Shown: positions 47,479 through 61,970, numbered from the stretch's first letter. The stretch is 64,000 nt of DNA from Coenobita brevimanus (GCA_032717465.1 CM064681.1:15968691-16032690); one strand, 5' to 3'. Notes: a model not told the origin generated them from the letters alone. Translations and numbers: made by a program.

Positions 47479-48257
47479 TGTTACATAGCCTATGATTTCA
47501 TCATCCTTTGTGTAATTTTAACGCACAGTATGCTGCATGTTTGATCACGAGCGTGTTTTGCCTCAGTCCCCCTTTCTACCGTTATAGTAGAGTAAGTCGT
47601 TCTTTCTGTTGTTCAGAGCGGGATTGTCAACTCTTTGTCTCCATGGCTTCATTTGCACGTCCTTCTTACAAGTTGTATCAAGCTCTGCCAGCCCCTATAT
47701 AATGAGCTCAGTCTCTGCATCATTGCCACTTAGATCTACTCCTCATTTTGTTCACATCTCTGTCCTCCTCTGTACAGTTATTATTGTGAGTGCTCAGGAA
47801 GTCTGCAACCATCTAGCAGCTGTGTGTAATTTGAGTATAACTGTTGTTGCATTTTTTCTTGTACTGTGTAGCATAAGGTTAATTCTTGGGCCTAGTAAGG
47901 TTTTTGTAATTTATGTAAGGTTATTGTCAGCCATCATTAATAATATTTTGTATCTGTAATAATATATCTGGCATTCATTGAGTATTATCTGGTATCTCAT
48001 TTTAACAGGGCTGACTTAGATAAATTTACTCATGCTAATTTCGTGTTAATAGAGGCTATTGCAGTTAACCATATATTTAACCTGTTTTTTGCCATTACAT
48101 TATCCTTATGAGTCCTGAATGTTTTGTTGTTAGTTTGAGCATTAAACTTTAACTTGTAATTTTATCTAACTCTTTTATTTTGAACCTGGACCTTTACGAG
48201 ACAGTAGTGATTATTAGTATTTTCACTTAAAGTGTATATTATCTTTTTCTGTTCCGT

Positions 48258-48261
<4 letters not shown>
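47479..48261 (+). repeat. 3' LTR of Gmr1-like copy B (783 bp)
   Basis: Preceded by the purine tract GTGGGAAGG; near-identical to the 5' LTR (a CTAACT insertion near 48164 and scattered substitutions). Confidence 0.95.
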
Positions 48262-48342
<81 letters not shown>

Positions 48343-48425
48343 GATAGATAGATAGATAGATAGATATAGATATATATATATATTATCTATCTATCTATCT
48401 ATCTATCTATATATATATATATATT
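48262..48425. repeat. (AT)n / (GATA)n / (ATCT)n compound array
   Basis: AT units, then GATA around 48341-48366, AT, then ATCT around 48384-48408, AT. GATA followed by its complement ATCT gives an inverted arrangement. Confidence 0.97.
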
Positions 48426-48682
48426 AGAGAAACCCAAAAAACAAAGGAAAAACTGTTCACTTCCACAAGGCTATTTATGTTCCTTACCATCATTGAAGGC
48501 ACTGTGTGAAAAATTTGATGAAATGCACAATTTTTAGAGGTCACTCCCGATGTCGTAATTCTGAAAAAATGAACTGAAAACACAACGTCGACGGATTTTC
48601 AACAAAAAACGAAATATGTACATTCAGCATTTCCAAATATAGACATTCTTTATCTGAGTGCGAAAAGAACACACTTAAAATG

Positions 48683-50340
48683 CTAAGTATAGGAATAATG
48701 CATCACTTTGTCTTCATCAAAGCAGCTTTCATCGGAGCTGGCGGTCATTCCCTGTGTTCAGTGACGAGCTGCAGTACGTACTGCTTTTGAGTGCCGTGTC
48801 TCGTCAGGACATCGTTGTACAACTGGATGAGAGCTACCCCTCTCTCTCAGGACAGTCATTGTCAACCTTCAAATGTTTGCACTTGGCCAGAAGCAACATA
48901 TACCTGGGGTCTGTCAGCCAAAGATTGGGTGATTTCACCATGAACTCCCTGGCATCATCTTGTTCTATCACAGAGAGTAGGTTGAAAAGCTTCAATGAAT
49001 GTCTGGTGATGTATGTTGCCACTGAAGCACGATGGTTGAACGCATCACCATCGAAACTTCGTGCCACTTTCTGATGAGGACAGTCAAGGTTTTCCACTAT
49101 AGCTTCTTTTGTGGCGTCGTCAACACAATGATCAGAGAAGTACCACAAATGGCGGCACAGTGACTTGGCAGCTGCCTTCGCCACTATGCGATCGGGGTAC
49201 TCATTGAGAAGAGAAATCAGCTTCATGTAGTTGAAGGGAGCCTTCTCTGGATGTGGTGACTCATTCCAATAGTGCGTGTATATGAGTGAGACAAACAGAC
49301 TTACTCTTATGACAACAGCTGTCTCCCGTGCCGTCAAGTTCATCTGCTTCCTGAACAGAAAAATCTTCAGAGAGTATATTGCTTTTGCCATCCAGCACGC
49401 ATTGTGCACAGTGCCTGGAGCACGAACTATCTGTTTATTACCGGGAGAATATCTGAAGAACATACAAGAGAGCTGCAGTAACTCTTTATAATCATCTCTT
49501 GGGAGCTAGCTGTTCATGGCATCAGTGCAGAAGAAAATCATTTCTTTGCATAGACCATCGAGCATCCCAACAAACAACTTTTCTCCAGCAGGATATAAAT
49601 CAGTTATATCCATACCTGGCCAAAGTTTTTGGAAATGCTAGAAGATTCCTACTTCAGGTCGACTGCTTGGCCCTAGAGAAGCATTGAAGACAGCAGAGAG
49701 CATTAACTCCGACACATGATGACGGCAGGTGATCCAGATGAGCTCTTTGTCCAAAGCTTTTTCTATTAGTTCACATGCTCCTATCTTCAAGCCTGTGTTA
49801 GCTGCTTTTGTATCAAAATCAAGCCACTGGATCGTTGGTTTTAGGTTCCATTCACCTAATGTTTTGATGCATGTGTTGCACTGTGCATTCCCAGTGCTGC
49901 ACTTTATCTTGGGAACCCCAGAAGTTGCTCTGTCTCACTGCCAGTCACCAAAATGGCAACTCGGTCCACTGTGGGTTTAGTGTTTCCAGCGATATCTGGG
50001 AGAAATTTGCCATCCCCGTGTAAGAGAAGTGGAATGTCTGGTGTGAAAGCAGTCCATTGATCAGTTGCTTCTTCTTCTCAAGTGGTAGCTCGTGTTCGCT
50101 GTAAAGTATTTCAAGACAGTACTACAGACTCTATATGACCAAACGTTTGTGCGACAGTGCCCACGATGAACATGGTTGAACACAGCTGCTTCCTTAGTTA
50201 CACTGGTTTTCTTAGCTTTACTTTGCTGTCTAATTTGTTTGGATGTCAATGGCCATCGAAATTCATCCTCAGACTCTGCTGATGAGAAAGTGTTACAGCC
50301 TTCAACGTCAATAGAACTGGATGATAGTCATTTCCATCTG
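48683..50340 (-). pseudogene. Decayed transposase-like gene of an unclassified arthropod family
   Basis: The open minus frame 49463-48834 includes IVRAPGTVHNACWMAKAIYS, FKIFLFRKQMNL-like sequence and RHLWYFSDHCVDDA; it continues, after frame changes, upstream with VDRVAILVTGSETEQLLG, FDTKAANTGLKIGACELIEK and TCRHHVSELML, and downstream to DESCFDEDKV and a stop at 48683. I recognise this as a protein family repeated in many arthropod genomes (FDT.ASNTG...GAC, RHH.EL and RAPG..H.ARWMAK motifs); the Asp/His pattern suggests an RNase-H-fold transposase, but the family name is uncertain. At least three frame breaks. No terminal repeats found. Confidence 0.6.
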
Positions 50341-51040
50341 CTGGATACAGCGATTACTAAACACTGTGTTTGGTATTAGAAGTATTCCATTATTATTAAT
50401 AAAACAAATATTTATCCACAGGTGCCTGTCATGTGGAGCATAAAAACCTATTATATCAAAGTAACTTTTTGATTTGTCATTATTCATAGTTATAATAATG
50501 ATATAAATTTTACATGCCAGATCAGAGTAATTCACTGCTCGATGTCACGACAAACTAGTCATCAAAAGCACATCAAAGTACGTCGTATTGTATGGAGAAA
50601 TAGTCATCCACTGAGTGAATGAGTGACCACTGAGTCATCGACAAGCCACTCAGCATGCACTGGAGCGTGGACGTCGTGCTTTTACGGCTGCGCAGGAGTT
50701 TCCAACAAACGGCTGCAGCACACAGCAGTGGTAAACGCATGTTACAATAAGTTTAGTCTACTGACTACTGCTCAGACATTATTCACTGTTTAGTTCGATA
50801 GTTGTCGCAGTTTTAGGATAGTTATAGACACTTCTAAGTCATTTATTCATTAGAGAATAAGCCATTTGTGATCAAACATAGTATTATCAGGATCACATAT
50901 TTTTCCTCCAGGGACTGATTTCTAAATATAAGCCGATTTTCTTTATTGTTTTGCATGAAATCTCCTTAAGTGATATATATATAATCAGTACCTATCACCA
51001 GTTTTACAGAGCTGTGCAATAAAGATGGTGGTAGATGGTG
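50341..51040. other. No gene recognised
   Basis: AT-rich single-copy-looking DNA; no motif found. Confidence 0.5.
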
Positions 51041-51400
51041 GCAACCATCATCCACTCACTTGATGTAGTGCTGCCTACTTCTTCTTTAGCTTTCATCATT
51101 CTTTTTGTGTGCCTGCCCTCCTTTCTTCCTATTTCTCCCATCTTTCCTGTCACTTATTTTTGCTTTTCTTTCCTTTACAGGTGGCTTTACATTGAGTGAC
51201 AAGCCAAATGGTTTCCTATAAGCCAAGAAACCATTTACAACGCTGGGTGGTAACCATATAACCAAACCATACGTGTTCCCTACGTGTCAACAAGAGGGTT
51301 GATGGAGGGTTAGTGCCCCTCCCCGTAAAACAAAAAACTCAGAGTCAAATGGCCACCCCTAACGGGATTATGGCGTCTGGCAATAGATAGATAGATAGGT
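51041..51400 (+). mobile_element. RTE-tailed non-LTR element (SINE or truncated LINE), 5' boundary uncertain
   Basis: Ends GGCCACCCCTAACGGGATTA-TGGCGTCTGGCAA followed by (TAGA)n at 51387-51400. That terminus is the same as in the RTE fragments at 6898, 38323 and 61398 (minus strand there). The upstream part is unrelated to those RTE copies, so it may be a SINE that has captured the RTE 3' end, or a different LINE. No tRNA-like promoter was recognised. Confidence 0.55.
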
Positions 51401-51526
51401 AGCAACAAAGATATAATCCATTCACAGTACATGTACTACCCCATGCAGTATAATCAATGATCTATAGTAGTTATTGTATTGCATGTTTCTCAGCTTATGG
51501 TGTGAAAGCATCATAGTAATTAGCAG

Positions 51527-54500
51527 GACTAGTTTCTGACCATCCCCCTTTGCTGAACTTTTTCAGTGTCTCAGTTACACAGAGAGTAGGCCAGCATGCT
51601 CTCCAGTACAAATTTCTCTAACTATCTTCACCAAACTACATGCACAGTACACACTACACTTCCTATTCAAAATTTACCAAAAATAGCGTCGTCTTATCAA
51701 GCCTCGGAGTCCCCAGGGGGGGGGACCATAAATGCCCCCACCACCTGCCCGTCTCCCGGTGACGACTCAAGGTGCCCGGAACCACGGTCTGACTCTCTTC
51801 TTCTTCATTTCTGCAACATTCGCGGCCTTTCCTCTAACTTTCGCTCTGCTGAGCACCACCTCTCCTCCTCTAAACCTCACCTTCTTTTTCTAACGGAGAC
51901 TCAGCTGTCTGAGGCAACTGACAGCAAACCCTTTTCTGTATCCTCCTACTTTCTCTATACTCATTTCAAAGCCAAAGGTGGCTGTTGTGTATATATACGC
52001 AACGACTTATCTTGCTCTCGTGTTCCTGAACTTGATTCTTCTGAATTCTCCACACTCTGGCTTCGGCTTTCCTGTCATTCTCTGACTAAATATATCTGTG
52101 CTGTTTACTTATCCCCTAATTCTACTGACTATCAAAAATTCTTCGACTATCTTACTTCTACGATGGAACACATTCTATCCATTTCTCCTTTCTCTGAAAT
52201 CTCCATTCTTGGAGATATCAATGTTCACCACCACCTTTGGCTCTCCTCTCCTTTCACTGATCCACCTGGTGAACAAGCCTACATCTTTTCTATCCTTAAT
52301 GACCTAGAGCAGCTTGTACAGCACCCTACCCGTATCCCTGACCGCCTTGGAGAGAGCTCCAACATACTTGACCTCTTCCTCACAACTAATCCTTCTGCTT
52401 ACTCTGTTAATCTTTTCTCTCCCTTGGGCTCCTCCGATCACAACCTTATTACCTTAACCTGTCCTATCACTCCGGTACGGCCTGTGGACCCTCTAGGGAA
52501 ACGTCATCTGTGGCATTTTGGAGCCGCGGACTGGGAGGCCCTCAGGCAGTACTTCTTTGATTTTCCCTGGAATGATTATTGCTTCTATGGCCGTGAGCCA
52601 TCTGAGTGTGCCTTGCGCATTACAGAGGTTATTCTCTCAGGCATGAAAGCATACATCCCTTTCTCATATCCTTTGACCAATGCAAGAAAGCCTTGGTTTA
52701 ATCACGCTTGTTCTAATGCTGTCCGCAACAAGGAGAGGGCCTACAAAAGGTGCCGGAGCCAACCCACCCCTGAATCACATCATCTTTACGTTTCTGCCCG
52801 GAATCATGCTAAGTCTGTTCTTCGCTCTACTAAAAATAATTTCATCCATACTAAATGCTCTCAACTCTCCAACTCAAATTCTTCCCGCTCATTCTGGCAT
52901 CTTGCCAAAAATCTTTCTAACAACTTTACCTCACCATCCTTCCCTCCTCTTTTCTACTCTGATGGTTCTGTAGCTATTTCTTCTACTGATAAAGCAGATC
53001 TCTTCGCACAGACTTTCTCCTCCAATTCTACCTTAGACGATTCTGATGCTGTTCCTCCATCACTTCCCCCCTCTGACTTCCTCATGGCTGACATTAAAAT
53101 TTCTTCAGTTGATGTATTTTCTGCCATCACTGGCCTCAGTACTAACAAGGCATATGGGCCTGATGGGGTCCCTCCTGTTGTTCTCAAGAACTGTGCTTCT
53201 GTGCTTACACCCTGCCTAGGCAAACTCTTTCGCCTTTGTCTGTCAACTTGTACCTTTCCTTCTTGCTGGAAGTTTGCTCTCATTCAGCCAGTCCCAAAGA
53301 AGGGTGACCACTCCCAACCCTCCAACTATCGTCCAATTGCTTTAACGTCCTGTATTTCAAAAGTTTTCGAGTCAATTCTTAATAGAAACATTTTAAGGCA
53401 TCTTTCCTATCACAACCTTCTTTCCGATCATCAGTATGGGTTCCGTCAGGGACGCTCCACTGGCGATCTTCTCACCTACCTTTCAGACTCCTGGTCATCC
53501 TCCTTTCGGGACTTTGGCGAAAGCTTTGCCATTGCACTTGACATCTCAAAGGCTTTCGATCAAGTCTGGCATAAATCTTTAATTTCCAAACTGCCCTCCT
53601 ACGGTTTCTATCCTTCTATCTGTGCCTTCATCGCTAGCTTCCTTTCTGGTCGTTCTATAGCCGCTGTTGTAAACGGCCATCGTTCTTCTCCTAGATCTGT
53701 CAACAGTGGTGTTCCTCAGGGCTCTGTCCTATCACCAACTCTCTTCCTTTTATTCATCAATGATCTTCTAAGCTGTACATCTAACCCTATCCACTCATAC
53801 GCTGATGACTCCACCCTTCACCTTTCCATTCGGTTCCCGCAACGCCCATCTCAACAGTTACTTCAACAAGCAAGGGATGAGGCTGTGGCACACCTAATGT
53901 CTGATTTGGCTCATATCTCTGACTGGGGTAAAAATAATATGGTTGTCTTTAATGCATCTAAGACTCAGTTCTTACACCTATCAACCCGACAAAATCTTCC
54001 ACAGGTATACCCACTAATGTTTAATAATATTCAGCTTAATCCTGCATCATCCTTGAACATGCTTGGGGTTTCATTTACTCGGGACTTATCTTGGAAAGAT
54101 CATATTACATCTCTTGTAAAATCTGCTTCCAAGAGATTGGGTGTGCTAAGCCGACTCCGCTCTTTCTTTACCCCTGCACAATTGTTGACTCTATACAGGG
54201 GTTTTATCCGCCCCTGTGTGGAGTACAACTCTCATGTGTGGGGAGGCTCCCCACATACAGCTCTTCTCAATAGGGTGGAGTCAAAGGCTTTTCGTCTCAT
54301 TAACTCTCCTCCTCTTACTGACTCCCTTCAACCTCTGTCTCTTCGCCGCACTGTTGCATCTTTATCTCTTTTCTGTCGCTACTTTAATGGTCACTGCTCC
54401 TCTGAACTGTCTGCTTGCATTCCTCCGCCTCTACGCCGGGCGCGTAGCACCCGTCTGGCAGCAAACTCTCATCCTTTTTCTGTCCAACTCTCTAATGCAA

Positions 54501-54741
54501 GAGTTAACCGTTACTCCCAGTCTTTCATTTATGCAACAGGTCAGCTCTGGAACTGTCTCCCTCTGTCTGTATTTCCTGGTGCCTATGATCTCCAGTCTTT
54601 CAAACGCAGTGTGTCCAGGCATCTCAAAATGATCGGATCTTGAATTTGGCTCTATATTGTATTTTGTTTTTCTCTTGGAGGGAACTGTTACTGCTGGCTC
54701 ATGGCCTTTGGTTCTTTCTTCCTCGCATAAAAAAAAAAAAA
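51527..54741 (+). mobile_element. Jockey-like LINE with intact ORF
   Basis: Starts at GGACTAGTTTCTGACC (shared with 31149), has a 69-bp 5' UTR, one ORF, an 85-bp 3' UTR and a 13-A tail at 54729-54741. No ORF1 is encoded upstream. No clear target duplication. Related fragments in the window: 3011-3630, 31034-34367 and the old copy at 58290-60990. Confidence 0.92.
51596..54643 (+). CDS. Endonuclease-reverse transcriptase of a Jockey-like LINE (1015 aa, intact)
   Basis: One uninterrupted frame. Endonuclease (about 65-290): FCNIRGL with Asn74, LTETQL with Glu101, [10 protein letters not shown] (206-209) and GSSDHNLI (279-282), the APE-type catalytic set. RT (about 560-860): [39 protein letters not shown] (motif A, Asp649), [20 protein letters not shown] and YADD at 735-738, then a thumb region with FNASKTQFL. 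The C-terminal 150 residues ([22 protein letters not shown]) match Jockey-like proteins. It would nick target DNA and prime cDNA synthesis from the nick. The N-terminal 60 residues are low-complexity and contain Gly codons from a G9 homopolymer (51716-51724). All key residues are present, so the protein is potentially functional. Confidence 0.93.
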   Translation: MLSSTNFSNYLHQTTCTVHTTLPIQNLPKIASSYQASESPGGGTINAPTTCPSPGDDSRCPEPRSDSLLLHFCNIRGLSSNFRSAEHHLSSSKPHLLFLTETQLSEATDSKPFSVSSYFLYTHFKAKGGCCVYIRNDLSCSRVPELDSSEFSTLWLRLSCHSLTKYICAVYLSPNSTDYQKFFDYLTSTMEHILSISPFSEISILGDINVHHHLWLSSPFTDPPGEQAYIFSILNDLEQLVQHPTRIPDRLGESSNILDLFLTTNPSAYSVNLFSPLGSSDHNLITLTCPITPVRPVDPLGKRHLWHFGAADWEALRQYFFDFPWNDYCFYGREPSECALRITEVILSGMKAYIPFSYPLTNARKPWFNHACSNAVRNKERAYKRCRSQPTPESHHLYVSARNHAKSVLRSTKNNFIHTKCSQLSNSNSSRSFWHLAKNLSNNFTSPSFPPLFYSDGSVAISSTDKADLFAQTFSSNSTLDDSDAVPPSLPPSDFLMADIKISSVDVFSAITGLSTNKAYGPDGVPPVVLKNCASVLTPCLGKLFRLCLSTCTFPSCWKFALIQPVPKKGDHSQPSNYRPIALTSCISKVFESILNRNILRHLSYHNLLSDHQYGFRQGRSTGDLLTYLSDSWSSSFRDFGESFAIALDISKAFDQVWHKSLISKLPSYGFYPSICAFIASFLSGRSIAAVVNGHRSSPRSVNSGVPQGSVLSPTLFLLFINDLLSCTSNPIHSYADDSTLHLSIRFPQRPSQQLLQQARDEAVAHLMSDLAHISDWGKNNMVVFNASKTQFLHLSTRQNLPQVYPLMFNNIQLNPASSLNMLGVSFTRDLSWKDHITSLVKSASKRLGVLSRLRSFFTPAQLLTLYRGFIRPCVEYNSHVWGGSPHTALLNRVESKAFRLINSPPLTDSLQPLSLRRTVASLSLFCRYFNGHCSSELSACIPPPLRRARSTRLAANSHPFSVQLSNARVNRYSQSFIYATGQLWNCLPLSVFPGAYDLQSFKRSVSRHLKMIGS

Positions 54742-55735
54742 TACACGTGATACTATGATTTCATCCTAGTACAAAACATCCATCATATATGATGATAAAA
54801 ATAAATATAATACACCATCATCATTCATGTTTCGTAAACTACAGTTTAAAGAGCATGGACCCAAACCCTTGTATTTCTACAACAGTATGTGCGTTTTCTG
54901 TACAAAATATTTTAAAACCATATCTGCTGTGTATCACAGATGGTTGCAAGTGTCAAACTTTGTGCTTCTCAACAGAGATTACATATACTCATCAAAATCA
55001 TTGTAGCTCCAATACAGTACGCATGATTTACGTACTGTTCATCAGGTATATACTGTATATGACTAAGGTTCCCTAACCTAACATATTAATCACAGTTGAC
55101 TGGGTTGTTGTAGTTTGTGTTGTAAATATCCCAATCATTGTAGTAGATGCCTTGCAACAGTCTTGCAACTCTTAATTTTTTGGTATTTTCCTTATTTGCT
55201 TATTGTTTTGCGTGACATTGGCATCTTATTTTAAAATGTGATGTTAAAAAAGAGCTGGCAACACTATGGCATGTTGAGAGTCATTACGTTTAATGAAAAT
55301 TTTATCCAGTATAGCTTCACAAAGTTTTGCAATTACTGAGGAACTGCTCAGAATTAATCAGCACAGGTCGTGAAGATTCCTTCTGTTTGTGAATGGAGAT
55401 CTGATAAAGCAGTGGATGGATACACTTGAATTCCTTTCTTTTAACTAAAGCAGTCAACAAAAGGAGGTATTATATGTTAGATGCATTTTATTTTTATTTT
55501 TTTTTTGCATATAAAGACCTTATAAAGACCTTATAAGAATTGTTTTTCACAAGTTAACCTTCTTAGCCCTATACATCACATTTTACATTAAAATGCCCGC
55601 GTGAATAATATACAGTATCTTAGACTAAATGCAGACAAAAGTCATTTCTTCCAACGAAATTCTTCGTTTTATAGGTAGTGAAATGGAGAGTGAAATATAG
55701 AAAGGCTAAACACATGGTCCATCATCTAACCTACC
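54742..55735. other. No gene recognised
   Basis: AT-rich, short frames only. AAAGACCTTATA is tandemly doubled near 55514-55537. Confidence 0.5.
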
Positions 55736-56820
55736 TTATTTCCATTTATGAAACCATCCTTGTATCCTTACACTGCCTCTTGTGTTGTTGTTGCTGTTTA
55801 CATTCGTCCACCTATGAACACAGAGTGGACACGGGCAAATGAAGCTCATCAGAGTAGAGCAGAATATAATGGGGGGAGCTTTGTTAGCCCGACAGAGGAG
55901 GTTAGTTATGTGTTGGAGACGCTGTTGTACAGGTCTATGTCCTTCATCATGAATGGGCCAGAATGCCATAAGCACTGCATCGCTTCACTGGCGATATCAT
56001 TGACGTGAAGCTCGAAGAACTGGTCGATGTCGACGTCGGTGGGTAGAGTGGCCATGGGCTCAAGGTCAGTGGTGGACTCGACGGAAGCAGGTGGTGAGAC
56101 CACAGTGTCGGTCAGGGGTATGGGCAGGTGTGAGCCTTTCCGTTTCCTCCGTTCTTAGGTGGTGGTGGAAAAGCACGGAACTGTGTGGTAGGCGTGTCAT
56201 CCAGCCGGTTGGCAGCAAGAGGTGGTGGTGAAGAAGGATCCTCCTGATGGATCGAAGGGACAGGAGAAACCCGTCCCCGCCTCGGCTGCTGACGGCAGAG
56301 GGTGGACCTCCATGGAGGTTATAGAAGTGATCAGTTCGACGTCCATTTCCAGTGCCGGGTCGTCAACAATGGTAGCGGTAGTGGTGGTGGCTGTCACCCT
56401 GTTGAGAGGGCCATCCAGCTGCAGCCATTTCCACGATGTTGTGCGAGGCAGGACTGACTGCAGCGGCTGAGCCCAGTGCTCCCGACGAGGTACAGAACGT
56501 GCATCATGGGTGAAGCTTTGAGGGATAGCATGGCATGGCAGTCAGTTCTCCTCAAAGATTTAAGGGAGGAGGACGAGCAGCACAGCCTTGTCATTGCCAC
56601 AGAACGCCTTCGCCATCACGACGCACATTGCAATGACTGTATCAGTCTCCCCAGCATAGCAAGGATCTTTAGGCCGGTGCCTCCGGGCCATGGGGTGATG
56701 CCATGCTTGGGCCAAGTCCTGCACAGCCACGCCCCCAGGCCCAGTGATGTCCCTGGCCTCAGGACCCTTCGGTGTCTGATGGAGATGAAATACAACCTAC
56801 TTGCCCTCTCTTAAAGAGTG
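55736..56820 (-). pseudogene. Possible LINE ORF1 relic (low confidence)
   Basis: GC-richer than the flanks. Minus-strand frames contain Ser/Thr/Pro-rich tails and a stretch (around 56570-56760) with Cys/His residues spaced loosely like decayed gag-type knuckles (ARRHRPKDPCYAGETD, MCVVMAKAFC). Frames change repeatedly. Composition and layout recall LINE ORF1, but no clean knuckle survives. Confidence 0.3.
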
Positions 56821-58289
56821 CTGGAGGCGACGTGAATCGGGAGCAACAATCCCGAGGCAGTGCACGATGACATCAGCACCAGTGTCCTGACGCCGAATGA
56901 ATCCTTACCCTGCCTTCATGTTGTACCATTTTACCGACCCCATGATGGTCTGGGCTCGTGGTGACTGGACACTGCCATTGGATGCCCCCCTCAACGGGTC
57001 ATAGGCTGTGGCGGGTCATCACTGTGCAGGAGCTGGGGGAGGAGGTGTTTTCACCACAGCTGCTGGACTGGAACTGTGCTTCTTTCAGTTTATATTATGG
57101 TATAATAACTCTTTTCATACATGGGCCAAATACTGTAGATGGAAAAGAAGTGGTTCCAGGCACAACAAACCTCGCCCAATGCAACCAGATTCGAGATAAG
57201 GTCAAAAGTCATAGTACCAATTAAAAAGATATGAGACTTTGTATATGAAGATGATAGTGAATATCTCTCTTTCTTCAACGAGTTTCGAGTTATAGCCCCC
57301 TGAATATCCATGAACTTGAGTTTGACCTTCCAAGGTCACTTAAGTCAAAGGTCATGGTACCACTTAAAAGCCCATATGGGTCTTTAAACCTACCCTGCCT
57401 TCCCCTGCCATGCTTTGGCTTTCCCTACCCTACCCTACCAGTAATAACCTTCGAGAACGGAACTAGTAGTAAATATTTGAACATACAACGTTCTCTCATT
57501 TTGATTACAGTTACACTCACGTGACATATCTGGCGAAAAGCAAAGCACTTGTGAGTTTGTTCTTGTAAGTTAAAGCCAAAGCCAAAATGCTGTAAATCAA
57601 GTATCTTTATCACTGAAAACTAGTGAATAACTTGATTTTCGGTGTTACTAAGCACGGAAGTCATCTCCCAAACTTCTTCACCTCACGGCGTGTGGTGGCC
57701 ACTTGCAACACTTTCTCGCTCCCGCCTCGGCCAGCAGACCACAAACAATACCTTCTCTTCAACTCGCTATCCCTCCATCCCCTGATCAGCTACGGGCCTC
57801 CAGTTTATTTCATGCATTAGTGGAAAGATTGTACATTGTTAGTCTAAATTTTAAATGTGTTTAGTGAAGTGAGTCAAAACAGCTAGTGAACATTTTTTTA
57901 TTTTGTCTCTATTTTGCCGCACCACAGACGTGGGTTATAATGACACCTCCAAGGCCTTGGCTGAATATGCTCTCGCAGTGAGCAGGACAGGTGACTAATC
58001 CTGCAACACTGGGTGGTCTGCATGCTATGACGGCAAAATACACTTTGTCTTAACTCGCCAGTACTTCCAGGCAGTCATCTGGAACTTATAGCTTATTGCA
58101 GAAGTGAATGGACGGACTGAGGTTTTGACAAATTTTACATTGTTGGTTTGGTATCGATGGGTCAAACAGCCTATGAAAACATATATATTTTGTTAATGGC
58201 CAAATTATGGACGTCATTTCCAAAACACCGTCTCCTGCCGGGGAATTAAGGAACAAAGTTATAAATAATGGTCATCTGATAGATTCACC
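56821..58289. other. No gene recognised; duplicated AGGTCA-containing motif
   Basis: AAGGTCAAAAGTCATAGTAC near 57197 and AAGTCAAAGGTCATGGTACC near 57343 are diverged direct repeats about 145 bp apart, each followed by (A/C)TTAAAA. A short CCCTACC-rich patch lies at 57393-57440. Confidence 0.5.
57323..57354 (+). promoter_or_regulatory. Cluster of nuclear-receptor half-sites (sequence match only)
   Basis: TGACCTTCCAAGGTCA (everted half-sites, 4-bp spacer) is followed 5 bp later by AAGTCAAAGGTCA, a DR1-like pair. It sits within a repeated motif, so it may be fortuitous. Confidence 0.25.
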
Positions 58290-61087
<2,798 letters not shown>

Positions 61088-61347
61088 GTACTGAAAACCA
61101 GTCACCTCTTTAGACTTGGACTTTTATTCAGCAAATCAGACAGCAGTGCTTTCACCAGCTAGATATCCAGACATCAACTTGTTGATTATATGGTTACCAT
61201 CCAGCGGGTAAACAATTTCTTTTAATGGAGGAAACAGTAAGATCAAAATGTTACACCTCAATATGAAAGTAGAACACGATTTCTGTATGTGTAGTAACTC
61301 ACATAAAACCGTACTCACTGTCCCAGAACACTCAGGCGTGTTACTGG

Positions 61348-61348
<1 letters not shown>

Positions 61349-61397
<49 letters not shown>
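61349..61397. repeat. (AT)n array
   Basis: AT dinucleotides on the 3' side of the RTE scrap. Confidence 0.96.
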
Positions 61398-61399
<2 letters not shown>

Positions 61400-61489
61400 C
61401 CAGACGCCTCAATCCCGTTTCGTGTGGCCACAAACAAATCCCCTCCACGTCGCCCTGTCCCCCACCATTTCACTGCCCTGCTCCCAACT

Positions 61490-61492
<3 letters not shown>
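61398..61492 (-). mobile_element. RTE LINE 3'-end scrap between (AT)n arrays
   Basis: 95 bp closely matching 38323-38420 (TGCCAGACGCCTCAATCCCG). Again flanked by (AT)n on both sides. Confidence 0.85.

Positions 61493-61584
<92 letters not shown>
61493..61584. repeat. (AT)n array
   Basis: About 46 AT units directly before the tRNA-like head of the next SINE. Confidence 0.97.
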
Positions 61585-61586
<2 letters not shown>

Positions 61587-61970
61587 TACAGTGGAAGAGT
61601 GTGCATTTCGTACACGGGTGAACCAGCGTTCGCTCCCCGCCAGGGTAACAAACTTTGGAAGTGTTCACCCGGCCACGTACTTCATTGGCGGACATCAGGG
61701 GTGCTGTGGTTGAGCCAGTGTCTCTTACTATAAAGTATGCTTGCACCCAATCGGCTTGCGCGGGCCGATTACACTTGGTTCACAGACTACACACACATCC
61801 AAAGCCACTCCAACACTACAACTACACGTACAAGCACTTCTCACCCTATATACAATCTCTACCAGACAGCCTAAGCCACTTGGTAGAGATACATTGGCTG
61901 TATCGTCCCGACTTCGGTCGAGATAGGCCGGTGGACACTCAAACGGCTGATGATGATAATGATGATGATC
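61585..61970 (+). mobile_element. tRNA-derived SINE with RTE-type (GAT)n tail
   Basis: tRNA-like head: GGTACAGTGGAAGAGTGTGC (A box) and AGCGTTCGCTCCCCGCC (B box core GTTCGCTCC). The body is about 300 bp, and the end GGTGGACACTCAAACGGCTG is followed by ATGATGATAATGATGATGAT. Reverse-complement relative at 42756-43146. The 3' end matches RTE, its likely mobilising partner. Confidence 0.82.

Larger units (their letters stand above)
43389..48261 (+). mobile_element. Gmr1-like LTR retrotransposon, copy B, RT-RNase H deleted
   Basis: Plus-strand relative of copy A: LTRs 43389-44167 and 47479-48261, gag-PR-INT in one frame from 44247 to 47417. After the integrase C-terminal module the sequence jumps from DSLGK directly to ENVIADCLSRL, the last residues of RNase H in copy A, so about 1.4 kb encoding RT and RNase H is gone. 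The junction GGGGAAAG is present at both ends in copy A-like sequence. Only three nonsense codons (45135, 46197, 46821) otherwise interrupt the frame. It lies between (AT)n arrays. Confidence 0.92.

Noticed and set aside
52954..53283. 109-codon minus-strand frame, also at 32578-32907
   Set aside because: Antisense shadow of the Jockey RT coding strand; preserved only because the two copies are near-identical.
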